Below, piece by piece: positions 26,698-34,823 of a stretch of DNA of 43,316 nt. The notes under the pieces are model-generated. The model saw only the letters and a program-made list of their open reading frames with translations, was not told where the DNA came from and did no database searches. Source of the stretch: Gammaproteobacteria bacterium (GTDB lineage Bacteria; Pseudomonadota; Gammaproteobacteria; Burkholderiales; Rhodocyclaceae); assembly GCA_029289265.1 (NCBI GenBank), contig JARFTX010000028.1, positions 1 to 43,316 on the forward strand, given 5' to 3'. The position numbers and the translations under genes were made by a program. Each line of letters starts with the position of its first letter. Positions within the stretch are counted from its first letter, which is position 1.

Positions 26698-27777
26698 ATG
26701 ATGCGCGCTCACCGACCCCATCCGATCGCCGTGATCCGATTCGCCGAACGACTCGTCGCGTGGCAGCGCCGCCACGGCCGCCACGACCTGCCCTGGCAGA
26801 ACACCCGCGACCCCTACCGCATCTGGGTGTCGGAGATCATGCTGCAGCAGACCCAGGTCGACACCGTCGTACCCTACTACGCGCGTTTTATGGCGCGTTT
26901 CCCCGACGTCGCGGTGCTTGCCGCGGCCGACCTCGACGAAGTGCTGGGGCTGTGGAGCGGGCTGGGCTACTACGCCCGGGCGCGCAACCTGCATGCCACG
27001 GCGCGCCAGGTCGCCACCGCGCACGGCGGGCATTTTCCGCGCGAGGTCGAGGCGCTCGCCGCGCTGCCCGGCATCGGGCGCTCGACCGCAGCGGCGATCG
27101 CGGCCTTCGCCTTCGGCGCGCGCGCGGCGATCCTCGACGGCAACGTGCGCCGCGTGTTGTGCCGCGCCTTCGGCATCGAGGGCCCTCCGGGCGAACGCGC
27201 GGTCGAGAAGCGGCTGTGGGCGCTCGCCGAGTCGCTGCTCCCCGAGCGGGCCATCGCCGCCTACACCCAGGCGCAGATGGATCTCGGCGCGACCCTGTGC
27301 ACCCGCCACCGTCCTCGCTGCGGGGACTGCCCGCTTGCCGCCGACTGCGTCGCCCATCGCGAGGGACGCACCGCCGAGCTGCCGACGCCGCGGCCGCGGC
27401 GCGACGCGCCGCGACGCGCGGTGCGCGTTGCGCTGATCCGCTCGGGCGACCGGGTACTGCTCGAGCGCCGCCCGCCCGCCGGCATATGGGGCGGGCTCTT
27501 CGCGCTGCCGGAGATTCCCTCCTCCTGCGACGATGCGCGGGCGTGGATCGCCGGCCGCTTTGGGTTCGACGTCCGCCCAAGCCGCGAACTGGCGCCGCTC
27601 GAGCACGCCTTCACCCACTTTCGCCTGGCGATTCAGCCGATCGGCTTCGATGTCGATGCCACCGCGCTGGCATGCCACGAACCCGATCACGTGTGGCTGG
27701 AACTCGCCGGACTCGATGAGGCTGGCTTGCCGGCGCCGGTACGACGCATCCTCGAGTCTGCGGCCGGGGGGCGCTGA
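26698..27777 (+). CDS. mutY: A/G-specific adenine DNA glycosylase
   Basis: This 359-residue base-excision repair enzyme removes A mispaired with 8-oxoG. Seen: LPWQNTRDPYRIWVSEIMLQQTQV with the catalytic Glu46, the helix-hairpin-helix LPGIGRSTAAAIAAF, the catalytic Asp147 in AILDGNVRRVL, and the [4Fe-4S] ligands Cys201, 208, 211 and 217 (C-x6-C-x2-C-x5-C). The C-terminal NUDIX-like 8-oxoG domain includes ERRPPAGIWGGLFALPE. The start is the first of two adjacent ATGs, with GGAGG 13 nt upstream; a GTG at 26731 is possible. Confidence 0.96.
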   Translation: MMRAHRPHPIAVIRFAERLVAWQRRHGRHDLPWQNTRDPYRIWVSEIMLQQTQVDTVVPYYARFMARFPDVAVLAAADLDEVLGLWSGLGYYARARNLHATARQVATAHGGHFPREVEALAALPGIGRSTAAAIAAFAFGARAAILDGNVRRVLCRAFGIEGPPGERAVEKRLWALAESLLPERAIAAYTQAQMDLGATLCTRHRPRCGDCPLAADCVAHREGRTAELPTPRPRRDAPRRAVRVALIRSGDRVLLERRPPAGIWGGLFALPEIPSSCDDARAWIAGRFGFDVRPSRELAPLEHAFTHFRLAIQPIGFDVDATALACHEPDHVWLELAGLDEAGLPAPVRRILESAAGGR

Positions 27778-27839
27778 CCGGGCGTCGATTGCGGCAGAGA
27801 AAACGACCGGTTGGGACGATTCAGACGCCGCTGCCCGCG

Positions 27840-27862
27840 CGCCATTCACTGCAGGAATGGCG
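27840..27862. terminator. hairpin between convergent mutY and LON gene
   Basis: An 8-bp perfect stem (CGCCATTC / GAATGGCG) encloses a 7-nt loop, midway between the two convergent stops (27777 and 27876). The position suggests a bidirectional terminator. There is no U-run on either side, so it is not a canonical intrinsic terminator. Confidence 0.4.
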
Positions 27863-27875
27863 GGACAGCCGCCCG

Positions 27876-28472
27876 TCAGTCGTCGACCAGCCCCTCGCGC
27901 TGGAGAAATACACGGATCAGGTCGAGGCTGCCGCGCGGGTCGTCGAGTTCGAGCAGTTTTTGGCGCACCTCCAGCGTGAGCGGAAGCACGCTCGCGAGCC
28001 GCATCCCCACCCAGGCCGCGTCGTCCAGCCGGTGCGGCGGGGGAAAATGCGCCTCGCCGGCGTCCTCGATGATCGCTTCGAGCAGCGCGACCAGACGCTG
28101 GTGCTGGGGCCCCACGGCGCAGGCTGCGGGTTCATCCAGCCACTCGATCTCGCCGAGCAGCAATCCGTTCTCGCCCACCTCGGTGCGGCGAATGCGGAAG
28201 CGCTGCTCGCCGACCGCGACGACATGCAGCAGGCCAGGCTGGTTCATGTCCCACCCGGTGATGCGCGCGCTCACGCCGACGGGATGCGGCCGCGCCGGCC
28301 TGCCGACCTCGGCCCCTTCGGCGATCAGGCACACGCCGAAAGGGCTGTCGTCGCGCAGGCAGCGGGTGGCCATGTCCATGTAGCGCGCTTCGAAGATGCG
28401 CAGCGGCAGCACGCCCCCGGGAAAGAGCACGGTCTGCAGCGGAAACAGTGGTAGCCAGACGGGGGCGCTCAT
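27876..28472 (-). CDS. LON peptidase substrate-binding-domain protein
   Basis: This 198-residue standalone LON N-terminal (PUA-like) domain protein lacks an AAA+ or protease part. Seen: PVWLPLFPLQTVLFPGGVLPLRIFEARYMDM and GVCLIAEGAEVG, both characteristic. It presumably binds proteins or peptides; a defined function for this family is lacking. The start at 28472 gives the conserved MSAPVWLPLFPL; the frame upstream is a shadow. It lies 64 bp downstream of ubiX on the same strand. Confidence 0.9.
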   Translation of the reverse strand: MSAPVWLPLFPLQTVLFPGGVLPLRIFEARYMDMATRCLRDDSPFGVCLIAEGAEVGRPARPHPVGVSARITGWDMNQPGLLHVVAVGEQRFRIRRTEVGENGLLLGEIEWLDEPAACAVGPQHQRLVALLEAIIEDAGEAHFPPPHRLDDAAWVGMRLASVLPLTLEVRQKLLELDDPRGSLDLIRVFLQREGLVDD

Positions 28473-28536
28473 CGGCGCACCTGGATGGGGCACCCGGCGC
28501 CGGCGCGGCGCCATCGCAGGCCTCGCCCGCTGCGGA

Positions 28537-29175
28537 TCATCGCCCGGCGTCCACGGCGGGCGCCGCCTCGCCCCAGCGCGGCGCAAGCCGGTGCTGCACG
28601 CCCAACTGGTCAAGCACGCGCGCGACGACAAAATCGACCATGTCGCCGACCGTCTGCGGATGGGTGTAGAAGCCCGGGCTGGGCGGCAGGATCACGACGC
28701 CGAGGCGCGCAAGCCGCAGCATGTTCTCCAGATGCAGCGCCGACAAGGGCGTCTCGCGCGGCACCAGGACGAGTTTGCGGCCTTCCTTGATCGCGACGTC
28801 GGCGGCGCGCTCGATCAGGTTCTGGGAGAGGCCTGCGGCGATCGCGGCGAGCGTGCCCATGGTGCAGGGGCAGACCACCATCGCTTCGGCCGGGTTCGAA
28901 CCCGAGGCGAGCGGCGCGAACCACTCCTCGCGGCCGAACACCCGCAGCCGCCCCTCTGGAGCGTTGAATCGGGCCGCGAGCCGAGCCTGCGCTTCGGCGG
29001 CGCGCGACGGCAGGTCAATGTCCATCTCCTGGCGCGCGACGATCTGCGCGACCTGCGAGTAGAGCAGCCACACCTCGCAGCCGGCGGCGAGCAGGCATTC
29101 GAGCAGGCGCAGCCCGTAGGGCATGCCCGAGGCGCCGGTGAAGGCGAGCGCTACGGTGCGCGGGGGCGGGTTCAT
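28537..29175 (-). CDS. ubiX: Flavin prenyltransferase UbiX
   Basis: This 212-residue enzyme prenylates FMN to make the cofactor of UbiD-type decarboxylases, used in ubiquinone synthesis and often in aromatic degradation. Seen: the N-terminal TGASGMPYGLRLL, VVCPCTMGTLAAIAAGLSQNLIERAADVAIKEGRKLVLVPRETPLSALHLENM and PPSPGFYTHPQT, all conserved in UbiX. No ubiD is adjacent, so it may serve a UbiD elsewhere. Confidence 0.95.
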   Translation of the reverse strand: MNPPPRTVALAFTGASGMPYGLRLLECLLAAGCEVWLLYSQVAQIVARQEMDIDLPSRAAEAQARLAARFNAPEGRLRVFGREEWFAPLASGSNPAEAMVVCPCTMGTLAAIAAGLSQNLIERAADVAIKEGRKLVLVPRETPLSALHLENMLRLARLGVVILPPSPGFYTHPQTVGDMVDFVVARVLDQLGVQHRLAPRWGEAAPAVDAGR

Positions 29176-29407
29176 GGCGGCGAGGCTCTCCGGTCGGCTT
29201 TTCCGCGCGCGGGCGGCACGCCGAAACGATACCGCAGCGCGGCGACGCTGTCGCGCCTGAGCATCTCAGGGCGCGATCGCCGCGGTGTGGCGGGCCCCAT
29301 CCCCGTGCCGCAGCGGGCACCGCGCGGGGCGGCCGCGCCATCGCGGCGCTTCGGTACAGTCGCCGCACCGAAGGGCACGGATCGGCCATCCTTGCGGCGC
29401 GATACGT

Positions 29408-30358
29408 TCAGCCATCGCGGCTCACCCGCCACATCCCGGTTGAGGTGTAGCGCTCGCCGGTATCCGGCAGCACCGTGACGACGGTCGCCAGCCGCCGGCG
29501 CGCCGCCAGCTCGCAGGCGACATGGACGAAGGCGCCCGAGGACGGGCCGACGAAGAGCCCTTCCGCCGCGAGCCGCCGGCACATCGCGATCGCGTCGTCG
29601 AGGCTCACGGTGACGCGATCGTCGATCAGCGCCTCGTCGAGGATCGCCGGTACGATGTCCTCGGGCGCGCCGAGCGGCTTGAGCCCCTCGATGCCTGGAC
29701 AGGTCTCGGGGATCGCGGCAACGACGTGAGTGTCGGGGCGCACCTCCTTCAAGCGCCGGCCGACACCGGTGAGCGTGCCGCCGGTGCCGACGCCGGCGAT
29801 CAAGGCGTCGGGCGTGCCGCCGGCGAACGGCACCAACTGGGCGAGCAGCTCGCCGGCGGTGTCCTCGTAATGGGCGCGCCAGTTCTCCGGGTTGGAGTAC
29901 TGGTCGCAGTACCAGTAGCGCTCGGGATGGGTCCGGGCGAGGCGCTGGGCCTCGCGCAGCGCGAAGTCGTAGCCCTCGAGCGGATCGGTGACGATGAGCT
30001 CGGCGCCGCAGGCGCGGATGCGGTCGAGCCGCTCGGCGCTGGCATTTCCGGGCACAACCAGAGTCACCGGCACGCCCAGCGCCGCCCCCAGCATCGCGTA
30101 GGAGATGCCGGCGTTGCCCGACGAGGAGTCGAGCACGCGCCGGCCGCCGGCGAGCCGACCCTTTGCGAGCGCCTCGCGCAGCATGCGCACAACCGGCCGG
30201 TCCTTGATCGAGCCGCCGGGGTTCACGCTCTCGAGCTTGGCGAACAGGCGCGTGCGCGGCGCCGCCTCGCGGATCACTGCGAGCTCGACCAGCGGCGTGC
30301 GCCCGATCGCCGCCATCAGCGGCGGTATCGCAGCGGGAGTCGACGCCAGGCGTTCCAT
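29408..30358 (-). CDS. cysM: Cysteine synthase (CysM-like, PLP-dependent)
   Basis: This 316-residue fold-type II PLP enzyme joins a sulfide donor to activated serine. Seen: the PLP lysine in NPGGSIKDRP (Lys52), the substrate loop SSSGNAGISYA (78-88), the phosphate-binding GVGTGGTLTG, and the C-terminal GERYTSTGMW. The neighbours mec, cysO and moeB suggest that it uses a CysO thiocarboxylate with O-phospho- or O-acetylserine, as in Mycobacterium tuberculosis CysM, rather than free sulfide; that is inference. The start is the ATG at 30358 with GAGGGGGG upstream; an in-frame TTG at 30373 is less likely. Confidence 0.92.
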   Translation of the reverse strand: MERLASTPAAIPPLMAAIGRTPLVELAVIREAAPRTRLFAKLESVNPGGSIKDRPVVRMLREALAKGRLAGGRRVLDSSSGNAGISYAMLGAALGVPVTLVVPGNASAERLDRIRACGAELIVTDPLEGYDFALREAQRLARTHPERYWYCDQYSNPENWRAHYEDTAGELLAQLVPFAGGTPDALIAGVGTGGTLTGVGRRLKEVRPDTHVVAAIPETCPGIEGLKPLGAPEDIVPAILDEALIDDRVTVSLDDAIAMCRRLAAEGLFVGPSSGAFVHVACELAARRRLATVVTVLPDTGERYTSTGMWRVSRDG

Positions 30359-30369
30359 GCGCGCCCCCC

Positions 30370-31548
30370 TCAAGCCTCAACGCGCGGGGCGCTGCAGAAG
30401 GCCTCGTAGTCGACGTAGCCCGGGAACTCCGCGCCGTCGCCGCAGTAGCGGCAGCGCGGGTTGCGCTCCAACGCGTACTCGTCGAAGCGGGCGGCGAGGG
30501 CATCGTAATGCAGCAGCCGGCCGACCAGCGGCTCGCCGATGCCGAGCACGAGCTTCACCGCCTCGACCGCCTCGAGCAGCCCGACCACCCCCGGCAGCAC
30601 CCCCAGCACGCCGGCCTCGGCGCACGACGGCGCCATCTCGGGCGGCGGCGGCTCGGGGTAGAGGCAGCGGTAGCACGGGCCGGGGCGCTCCGGGCGGCCC
30701 GGCCAGAACACCGTGACCTGGCCCTCGAAGCGATACACCGAGCCGTGCACGCAGGGCAGGCCCAGACGCACGCAGGCATCGTTCACCAGGTAGCGGGTCG
30801 GGAAGTTGTCGGAGCCGTCGACGACGACGTCGAAGCCGGCCAGCACCTGCTCGACATTCCCGCTCGCGAGACGCGCCTCGGTGGCGACCACCTTCACGGT
30901 CGGGTTGAGCGCCTCGATCGCCTGGCGCGCCGAGGCGACCTTGCTCATGCCGACGCGGGCGTCGGCGTGCAGGATCTGGCGCTGCAGGTTGCTGCGGTCG
31001 ACCACGTCGTGGTCGATCACGCCGAGCGTGCCGACCCCGGCGGCGGCGAGATAGAGCGCCGCCGGCGAACCCAGCCCGCCGGCGCCGATCAGCAGCACGC
31101 GGCTCGCGGCGAGCTTCATCTGGCCTTCTTCGCCCACCTCGGGCATCGCCAGATGGCGCGCGTAGCGCTCGCGCGCGTGGGCGTCGAGCCGGCGCGGCTG
31201 CTCGAACGGCAGCCCCTCGGCCTTCCAGCGCGTGAAGCCGCCCGCCATCGAGGCGACGTTGCGGTAGCCGAGCCGGCGCAGGTCCTCGGCGGCGAAGAGC
31301 GAGCGCAGGCCGCCCGCGCACATCGTCACGACGGGCCGGTCGTGGTCCGGCACCGCGTCCTCGATCTTCAATTCGAGGAAGCCGCGCCCGAGCCGCAGCG
31401 CCCCCGGCGGGCTACCCTGCGCAATCTCGTCGGCCTCGCGCACATCGACCAGCACCGCGCCGCGGGCCACGCGGCGCCACGCCTCGCGCGGATCGAGCTC
31501 GGGGATGCTCGCCTTCAGCTCGGCGAGCCGCAAGTCCTTCGCCTTCAT
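30370..31548 (-). CDS. moeB: Sulfur-carrier adenylyltransferase with N-terminal rhodanese domain (MoeB/ThiF family)
   Basis: This 392-residue E1-like enzyme activates the C-terminus of a ubiquitin-like sulfur carrier by adenylation and probably transfers sulfur. Seen: an N-terminal rhodanese domain (about 20-115; VLVDVREADE, active loop CAGGLRS with Cys77), then the ThiF domain with the nucleotide motif GAGGLGS (155-161), DVVDRSNLQRQ, and zinc Cys pairs CYRC and CRYC near the end. In the better-known MoeZ/MOCS3 the rhodanese is C-terminal, so the order is reversed. The start overlaps the cysO stop (ATGA). The CysO-like carrier is the likely substrate, though ThiS or MoaD could also be served. 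Confidence 0.93.
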   Translation of the reverse strand: MKAKDLRLAELKASIPELDPREAWRRVARGAVLVDVREADEIAQGSPPGALRLGRGFLELKIEDAVPDHDRPVVTMCAGGLRSLFAAEDLRRLGYRNVASMAGGFTRWKAEGLPFEQPRRLDAHARERYARHLAMPEVGEEGQMKLAASRVLLIGAGGLGSPAALYLAAAGVGTLGVIDHDVVDRSNLQRQILHADARVGMSKVASARQAIEALNPTVKVVATEARLASGNVEQVLAGFDVVVDGSDNFPTRYLVNDACVRLGLPCVHGSVYRFEGQVTVFWPGRPERPGPCYRCLYPEPPPPEMAPSCAEAGVLGVLPGVVGLLEAVEAVKLVLGIGEPLVGRLLHYDALAARFDEYALERNPRCRYCGDGAEFPGYVDYEAFCSAPRVEA

Positions 31549-31829
31549 GCGCCACCTCCTGCCACGGCGGGGATGATCGCCAGCACGTCGCCCTCGGCGA
31601 GCGGCGTCGCCATGCCGTCGAGCGCGCGCACGTTGCGCCCGCCGACGAAGATGTTCACGAACTGGCGCGGCTCGCCGCGCGCGTCGACGACGCGCTCGAG
31701 CACGCCCTCGTGGCGCCGGCCGAGCGAGGCGAGCGCCTCGCCCACGGTCGCGGCCTCGACTGCGACCTCGCCGGCGCCGCCGGTGTAGCCGCGCAGCGGC
31801 GTCGGAATGCGGATGACGACCTGGCTCAT
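31545..31829 (-). CDS. cysO: MoaD/ThiS-family sulfur carrier protein (CysO-like), C-terminal Ala after Gly-Gly-Gly
   Basis: This 94-residue ubiquitin-like protein is the presumed sulfur donor for the adjacent CysM. Family features seen: VVIRIPTPLRGYTGG, RQFVNIFVGGRNVRALDG and PLAEGDVLAIIPAVAGGGA. The chain ends Gly91-Gly-Gly-Ala94, so the diglycine is not exposed and one residue must be removed before adenylation. The gene overlaps both mec (stop/start ATGA at 31826-31829) and moeB (ATGA at 31545-31548). By context it resembles M. tuberculosis CysO; the masked end resembles Wolinella HcyS. Confidence 0.88.
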   Translation of the reverse strand: MSQVVIRIPTPLRGYTGGAGEVAVEAATVGEALASLGRRHEGVLERVVDARGEPRQFVNIFVGGRNVRALDGMATPLAEGDVLAIIPAVAGGGA

Positions 31830-32248
31830 GCTCGGATCTCCTCTTCCTCGAAGCCGCGCTCGCCGTCGAGCCGCCACGAACGCAGCTCGGTGACCCCCCG
31901 CGCCGTCACCGCCGCGATCACGTAGGACCAGCCGCTCCACGCGAACTCGCGGTCGGTCTCGGACGGACGCGCCGGATGGTCGGGATGGGTGTGCCAGATG
32001 CCGACGAGCTCGAGCCCGCGCCGCGCCGCGTCGTTCTCCGCGGCGAGATAGTCGGCCGGATCGATTTCGTAGCGGTCGCGGGCGCGGTCGGTGCGCAGAT
32101 TGCGCGTCGCGCGCGCCTCGGCGACGCGCGTCTCGCCCTCCTCGCGGCGCCCGAGCAGCACGCCGCAGGCCTCGTGCGGGTAGGCCCGCGCGGCCCATGC
32201 CGCGAGCCGCGCGCACTCCTCTTCGGGCAATCGCAGCACCCGGGTCAT
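31826..32248 (-). CDS. mec: JAMM/MPN+ zinc metallopeptidase (Mec-like)
   Basis: This 140-residue Mov34/MPN+ isopeptidase-type zinc enzyme has the full JAMM motif: Glu26 in YPHEACGVLLG and HTHPDHPARPSETD (His86, His88, Ser96, Asp99; HxH-x7-S-x2-D). M. tuberculosis Mec releases cysteine from the CysO-cysteine adduct. The Wolinella homologue HcyD also trims the C-terminal Ala of its carrier. Both steps could apply here, since the carrier ends in Ala. The gene is first in the mec-cysO-moeB-cysM operon, with 4-bp overlaps at the first two junctions. Confidence 0.9.
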   Translation of the reverse strand: MTRVLRLPEEECARLAAWAARAYPHEACGVLLGRREEGETRVAEARATRNLRTDRARDRYEIDPADYLAAENDAARRGLELVGIWHTHPDHPARPSETDREFAWSGWSYVIAAVTARGVTELRSWRLDGERGFEEEEIRA

Positions 32249-32338
32249 CGCCGACCTTCCGGGAAATGCTTCCCGTTCTCCGAATGCCGAGTTAGAACCG
32301 GCGCTCCGCGATCAGTTCTCGCCGCGCCCGGGCCGCCC

Positions 32339-33310
32339 TCAGGCGGCGAGCGCCGTGCTCGGCGGCAGCGCGCAGGCGGCGCGGTACTCGCGCGCGAGGC
32401 GGTCGGCGAGCTCGGCGACCGTCGGCACATCGTGGATCGTCGCCACGCCGTGGCCGGCGCTCCATACGTCGCGCCAGGCACGCGCCTCGTCGGCGATGGA
32501 GTGAAGCCTGCCCTTGGCGAGGCCGCGGGCGAGCGCCTCGCGCTCGAAGCCGGCGCGGGCGAGGCTCGGCCACATGAAGTTGGCGTTGGTGCCGGAGATC
32601 GCGTCCGTATAGACGATGTCGTCCACGGGGCAGTTAACCAGCATGCGCTTGTATTCGTCCTGGGCCATCGATTCGCGCGTGGCGATGAAGCGCGTGCCCA
32701 TGTAGGCAAAGTCGGCACCCATCACCTCGGCGGCGCGCACGCTGGCGCCGTCGGAGATCGCACCGGCCAGCACCAGGACGCCATCCCAGAACTCGCGAAT
32801 CTCACGCACCAGGCTGAAGGCGCTCTGGGTGCCGGCGTGGCCGCCGGCGCCGCTCGCAACCGCGATGATGCCGTCGACGCCGGCCTCGGCGGCCTTCTTC
32901 GCGTGGTAGGCGTGAATGATGTCGGAAAAGACCAGCCCGCCGTAGTCATGCACGATTCGGGCAGCCTCGCCGGGGTGGCCGAGGCTGGTGATGACGAAGG
33001 GCACGCGGTGGCGGACGACGAGCGCGAGATCATCCTTGAGCCTCGCATTGCTCGGGTGCAGGATCAGATTCACGCCCCACGGCGCGCAGGGCGCAGCGGG
33101 ATGCGCTTCGCGATAAGCGGCGAGCTCGGCGTTGATCTGCCCGAGCCAGTCGTCGAGTTGGGCGAGCGGGCGGGCGTTGAGCGTCGGAAAGGTGCCGGCG
33201 ACGCCGGCCTTGCAAGCGGCGACGACCAGATCGGGGCCGGACACCAGAAACATCGGCGCGGCGATTGCGGGCAGCCGCATCGTGCCTTTGAAGATTTCGG
33301 GGACAGGCAT
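32339..33310 (-). CDS. Nitronate monooxygenase (NMO family)
   Basis: This 323-residue FMN-dependent TIM-barrel enzyme oxidises alkyl nitronates. Seen: an N-terminal LPAIAAPMFLVSGPDLVVAACKAGVAGTFPTLN, then GIIAVASGAGGHAGTQSAFSLVREI and the FMN-phosphate strand with GADFAYMGTRFIATRES. The ribosome site AGGAGG precedes the ATG at 33310. A perfect 18-bp inverted repeat lies about 67 bp upstream (33377-33394). The gene is divergent from the TRIC-like gene. The true substrate may not be a nitronate; the family is broadly annotated. Confidence 0.92.
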   Translation of the reverse strand: MPVPEIFKGTMRLPAIAAPMFLVSGPDLVVAACKAGVAGTFPTLNARPLAQLDDWLGQINAELAAYREAHPAAPCAPWGVNLILHPSNARLKDDLALVVRHRVPFVITSLGHPGEAARIVHDYGGLVFSDIIHAYHAKKAAEAGVDGIIAVASGAGGHAGTQSAFSLVREIREFWDGVLVLAGAISDGASVRAAEVMGADFAYMGTRFIATRESMAQDEYKRMLVNCPVDDIVYTDAISGTNANFMWPSLARAGFEREALARGLAKGRLHSIADEARAWRDVWSAGHGVATIHDVPTVAELADRLAREYRAACALPPSTALAA

Positions 33311-33376
33311 GCACGCCTCCTGTTAGCGGTTTTGGCGGACCAGACGACGCACGACTGTAGCACGGCGACGACTCGA

Positions 33377-33394
33377 TTCAAACGACCGTTTGAA
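33377..33394. promoter_or_regulatory. perfect 8-2-8 inverted repeat resembling a PsrA/TetR-type operator
   Basis: TTCAAACGACCGTTTGAA is an exact inverted repeat with a 2-nt centre between divergent genes for nitronate monooxygenase and a TRIC-like channel. CAAAC-Nx-GTTTG is the half-site pattern of PsrA-type fatty-acid-responsive TetR regulators. The position, 67 bp upstream of the nitronate monooxygenase start, fits a promoter operator. The regulator is not in the window. Confidence 0.55.
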
Positions 33395-33467
33395 CCATGA
33401 TTCGCCTCGCGCCGCCGAGAGCGGTCCCCCGCGCGAAGGTGCCGCGCCGATGCTATGCTCGCGCCCC

Positions 33468-34088
33468 ATGATGCCACTCGACACCGCCCTCTACATCGCC
33501 GCCCTGGTCGCCGTCGCCGTCAACGCCTCGGCCGGCGTGCTCGAGGCCGGACGGCGCCCCTTCGACCTCTTCGGCATGGTGGTGGTGGCGCTCGCCGCCG
33601 CGCTGGGCGGCGGTTCGCTGCGCGACGTGCTGCTCGACCGCACGGTGTTCTGGATCGCCGACCAGACCTACCTGCTTACCGCGATTCTTGCGGGCCTGGT
33701 GACCTTCGCGGTGGTGCGCGTGGTGCGCCTGCCGGCGAAGCTCTTTCTGCTACCGGACGCGATCGGATTGGCGCTCTTCACGGTGAGCGGCACCCAGGCG
33801 GCGCTCTCGGTCGGCGCACCGTGGCTGGTGGCGAGCCTGATGGGCGTGATCACCGGGGTGTTCGGCGGCATCGTGCGCGACATCCTGTGCAACGAGGTGC
33901 CGCTGGTCTTCACCGGCCAGCTCTACGCGACGGCCTCATGGGCGGGCGCGCTGGTGCTGGTGGGCCTGATGGCGGTCGGTGTGTCCGCCGGTTGGGCGGC
34001 GCTCGCCTGCGGCTCGCTGGTGCTCGGGCTGCGACTCGCGGCAATCGTCTTCGACTGGCGCTTGCCGGTATTCGTCGCCCGGCCCTGA
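33468..34088 (+). CDS. TRIC-like cation channel family protein (UPF0126/YicG)
   Basis: This 206-residue inner-membrane protein has about seven hydrophobic segments and two UPF0126 repeats with the motifs AGVLEAGRRPFDLFGMVVVALAAALGGGSLRDVLLD and GVITGVFGGIVRDILCNEVPLVF. Prokaryotic members form trimeric K+ channels related to animal TRIC channels, though some YicG-like members are linked to glycine transport. The start at 33468 (MMPLDTALYI) lacks a strong ribosome site; the in-frame ATG at 33450 is an alternative. Confidence 0.9.
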   Translation: MMPLDTALYIAALVAVAVNASAGVLEAGRRPFDLFGMVVVALAAALGGGSLRDVLLDRTVFWIADQTYLLTAILAGLVTFAVVRVVRLPAKLFLLPDAIGLALFTVSGTQAALSVGAPWLVASLMGVITGVFGGIVRDILCNEVPLVFTGQLYATASWAGALVLVGLMAVGVSAGWAALACGSLVLGLRLAAIVFDWRLPVFVARP

Positions 34089-34181
34089 GGCTGCGCCGAC
34101 CGCCGGACATCGGTGCTCGGCGGCACGCGCCTCGTTCCGTGGATCGATCGGCACCGATTCCCGGCCGAGCGGTCTTGCGAC

Positions 34182-34823
34182 TCAGACGTAGTCGCCGACG
34201 TAGGGATTGCCGGCGCGCTCCTCGCCGAAGGTCGACATCGGCCCGTGTCCGGGCACGAAGGTGACGTCGTCGCCGAGCGGGAAGAGCTTCTCGCGGATCG
34301 AGCGGATCAGCGTCGCGTGGTCGCCCTTCGGAAAGTCGGTGCGGCCGATCGAGCCGGCAAAGAGCACGTCGCCGACCAGCGCGAGCCGCGCGCCGCGATG
34401 GAAGAACACGACATGGCCCGGCGTGTGGCCGGGCGCGTGGATCACCTCCAGCGTCTCGTCGCCGACCGCCACCGTGTCGCCGTCGGCGAGCCAGCGGTCC
34501 GGCTCGAAGGCCTCGACGTCGGGAAAGCCGAACATGCGGCTTTGCTGCGGCATGCCCTGTATCCAGAAGCGGTCCTCCTGCTGCGGCCCTTCGACCGGCA
34601 CCCCGAGCTCGCGGGCGAGCTTCGCGGTGCCGCCGGCGTGATCGATGTGGCCGTGGGTGAGCAGAATCCTCTCGATCGTCACACCCTGGCGCCGCGCCGC
34701 GGCGAGGATGCGGTCGAGATCGCCACCTGGATCGACGACCGCAGCCCGATTCGTCGCATCGCACCACAGGAGGCTGCAGTTCTGCTCGAACGGGGTGACG
34801 GGGACGACATGGCAGTGAATCAT
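34182..34823 (-). CDS. Metallo-beta-lactamase-fold hydrolase (YcbL/glyoxalase II-like)
   Basis: This 213-residue cytoplasmic dinuclear-metal hydrolase has the MBL motif THGHIDHAGG near residues 56-65, later ligands in HAPGHTPGHVVF, GDVLFAGSIGRTDFPKGD and the final VPGHGP. It lacks the extra C-terminal domain of classical glyoxalase II, matching the YcbL type that may hydrolyse S-lactoylglutathione or related thioesters. The start MIHCHVVPVTPFEQNC at 34823 fits the family; the frame continues upstream without homology. Confidence 0.92.
   Translation of the reverse strand: MIHCHVVPVTPFEQNCSLLWCDATNRAAVVDPGGDLDRILAAARRQGVTIERILLTHGHIDHAGGTAKLARELGVPVEGPQQEDRFWIQGMPQQSRMFGFPDVEAFEPDRWLADGDTVAVGDETLEVIHAPGHTPGHVVFFHRGARLALVGDVLFAGSIGRTDFPKGDHATLIRSIREKLFPLGDDVTFVPGHGPMSTFGEERAGNPYVGDYV

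Noticed and set aside
29349-29373. 7-bp hairpin (CTTCGGT / ACCGAAG) after cysM as terminator
   Set aside because: Short stem, 11-nt loop and no T-run; not distinguishable from chance in GC-rich DNA.
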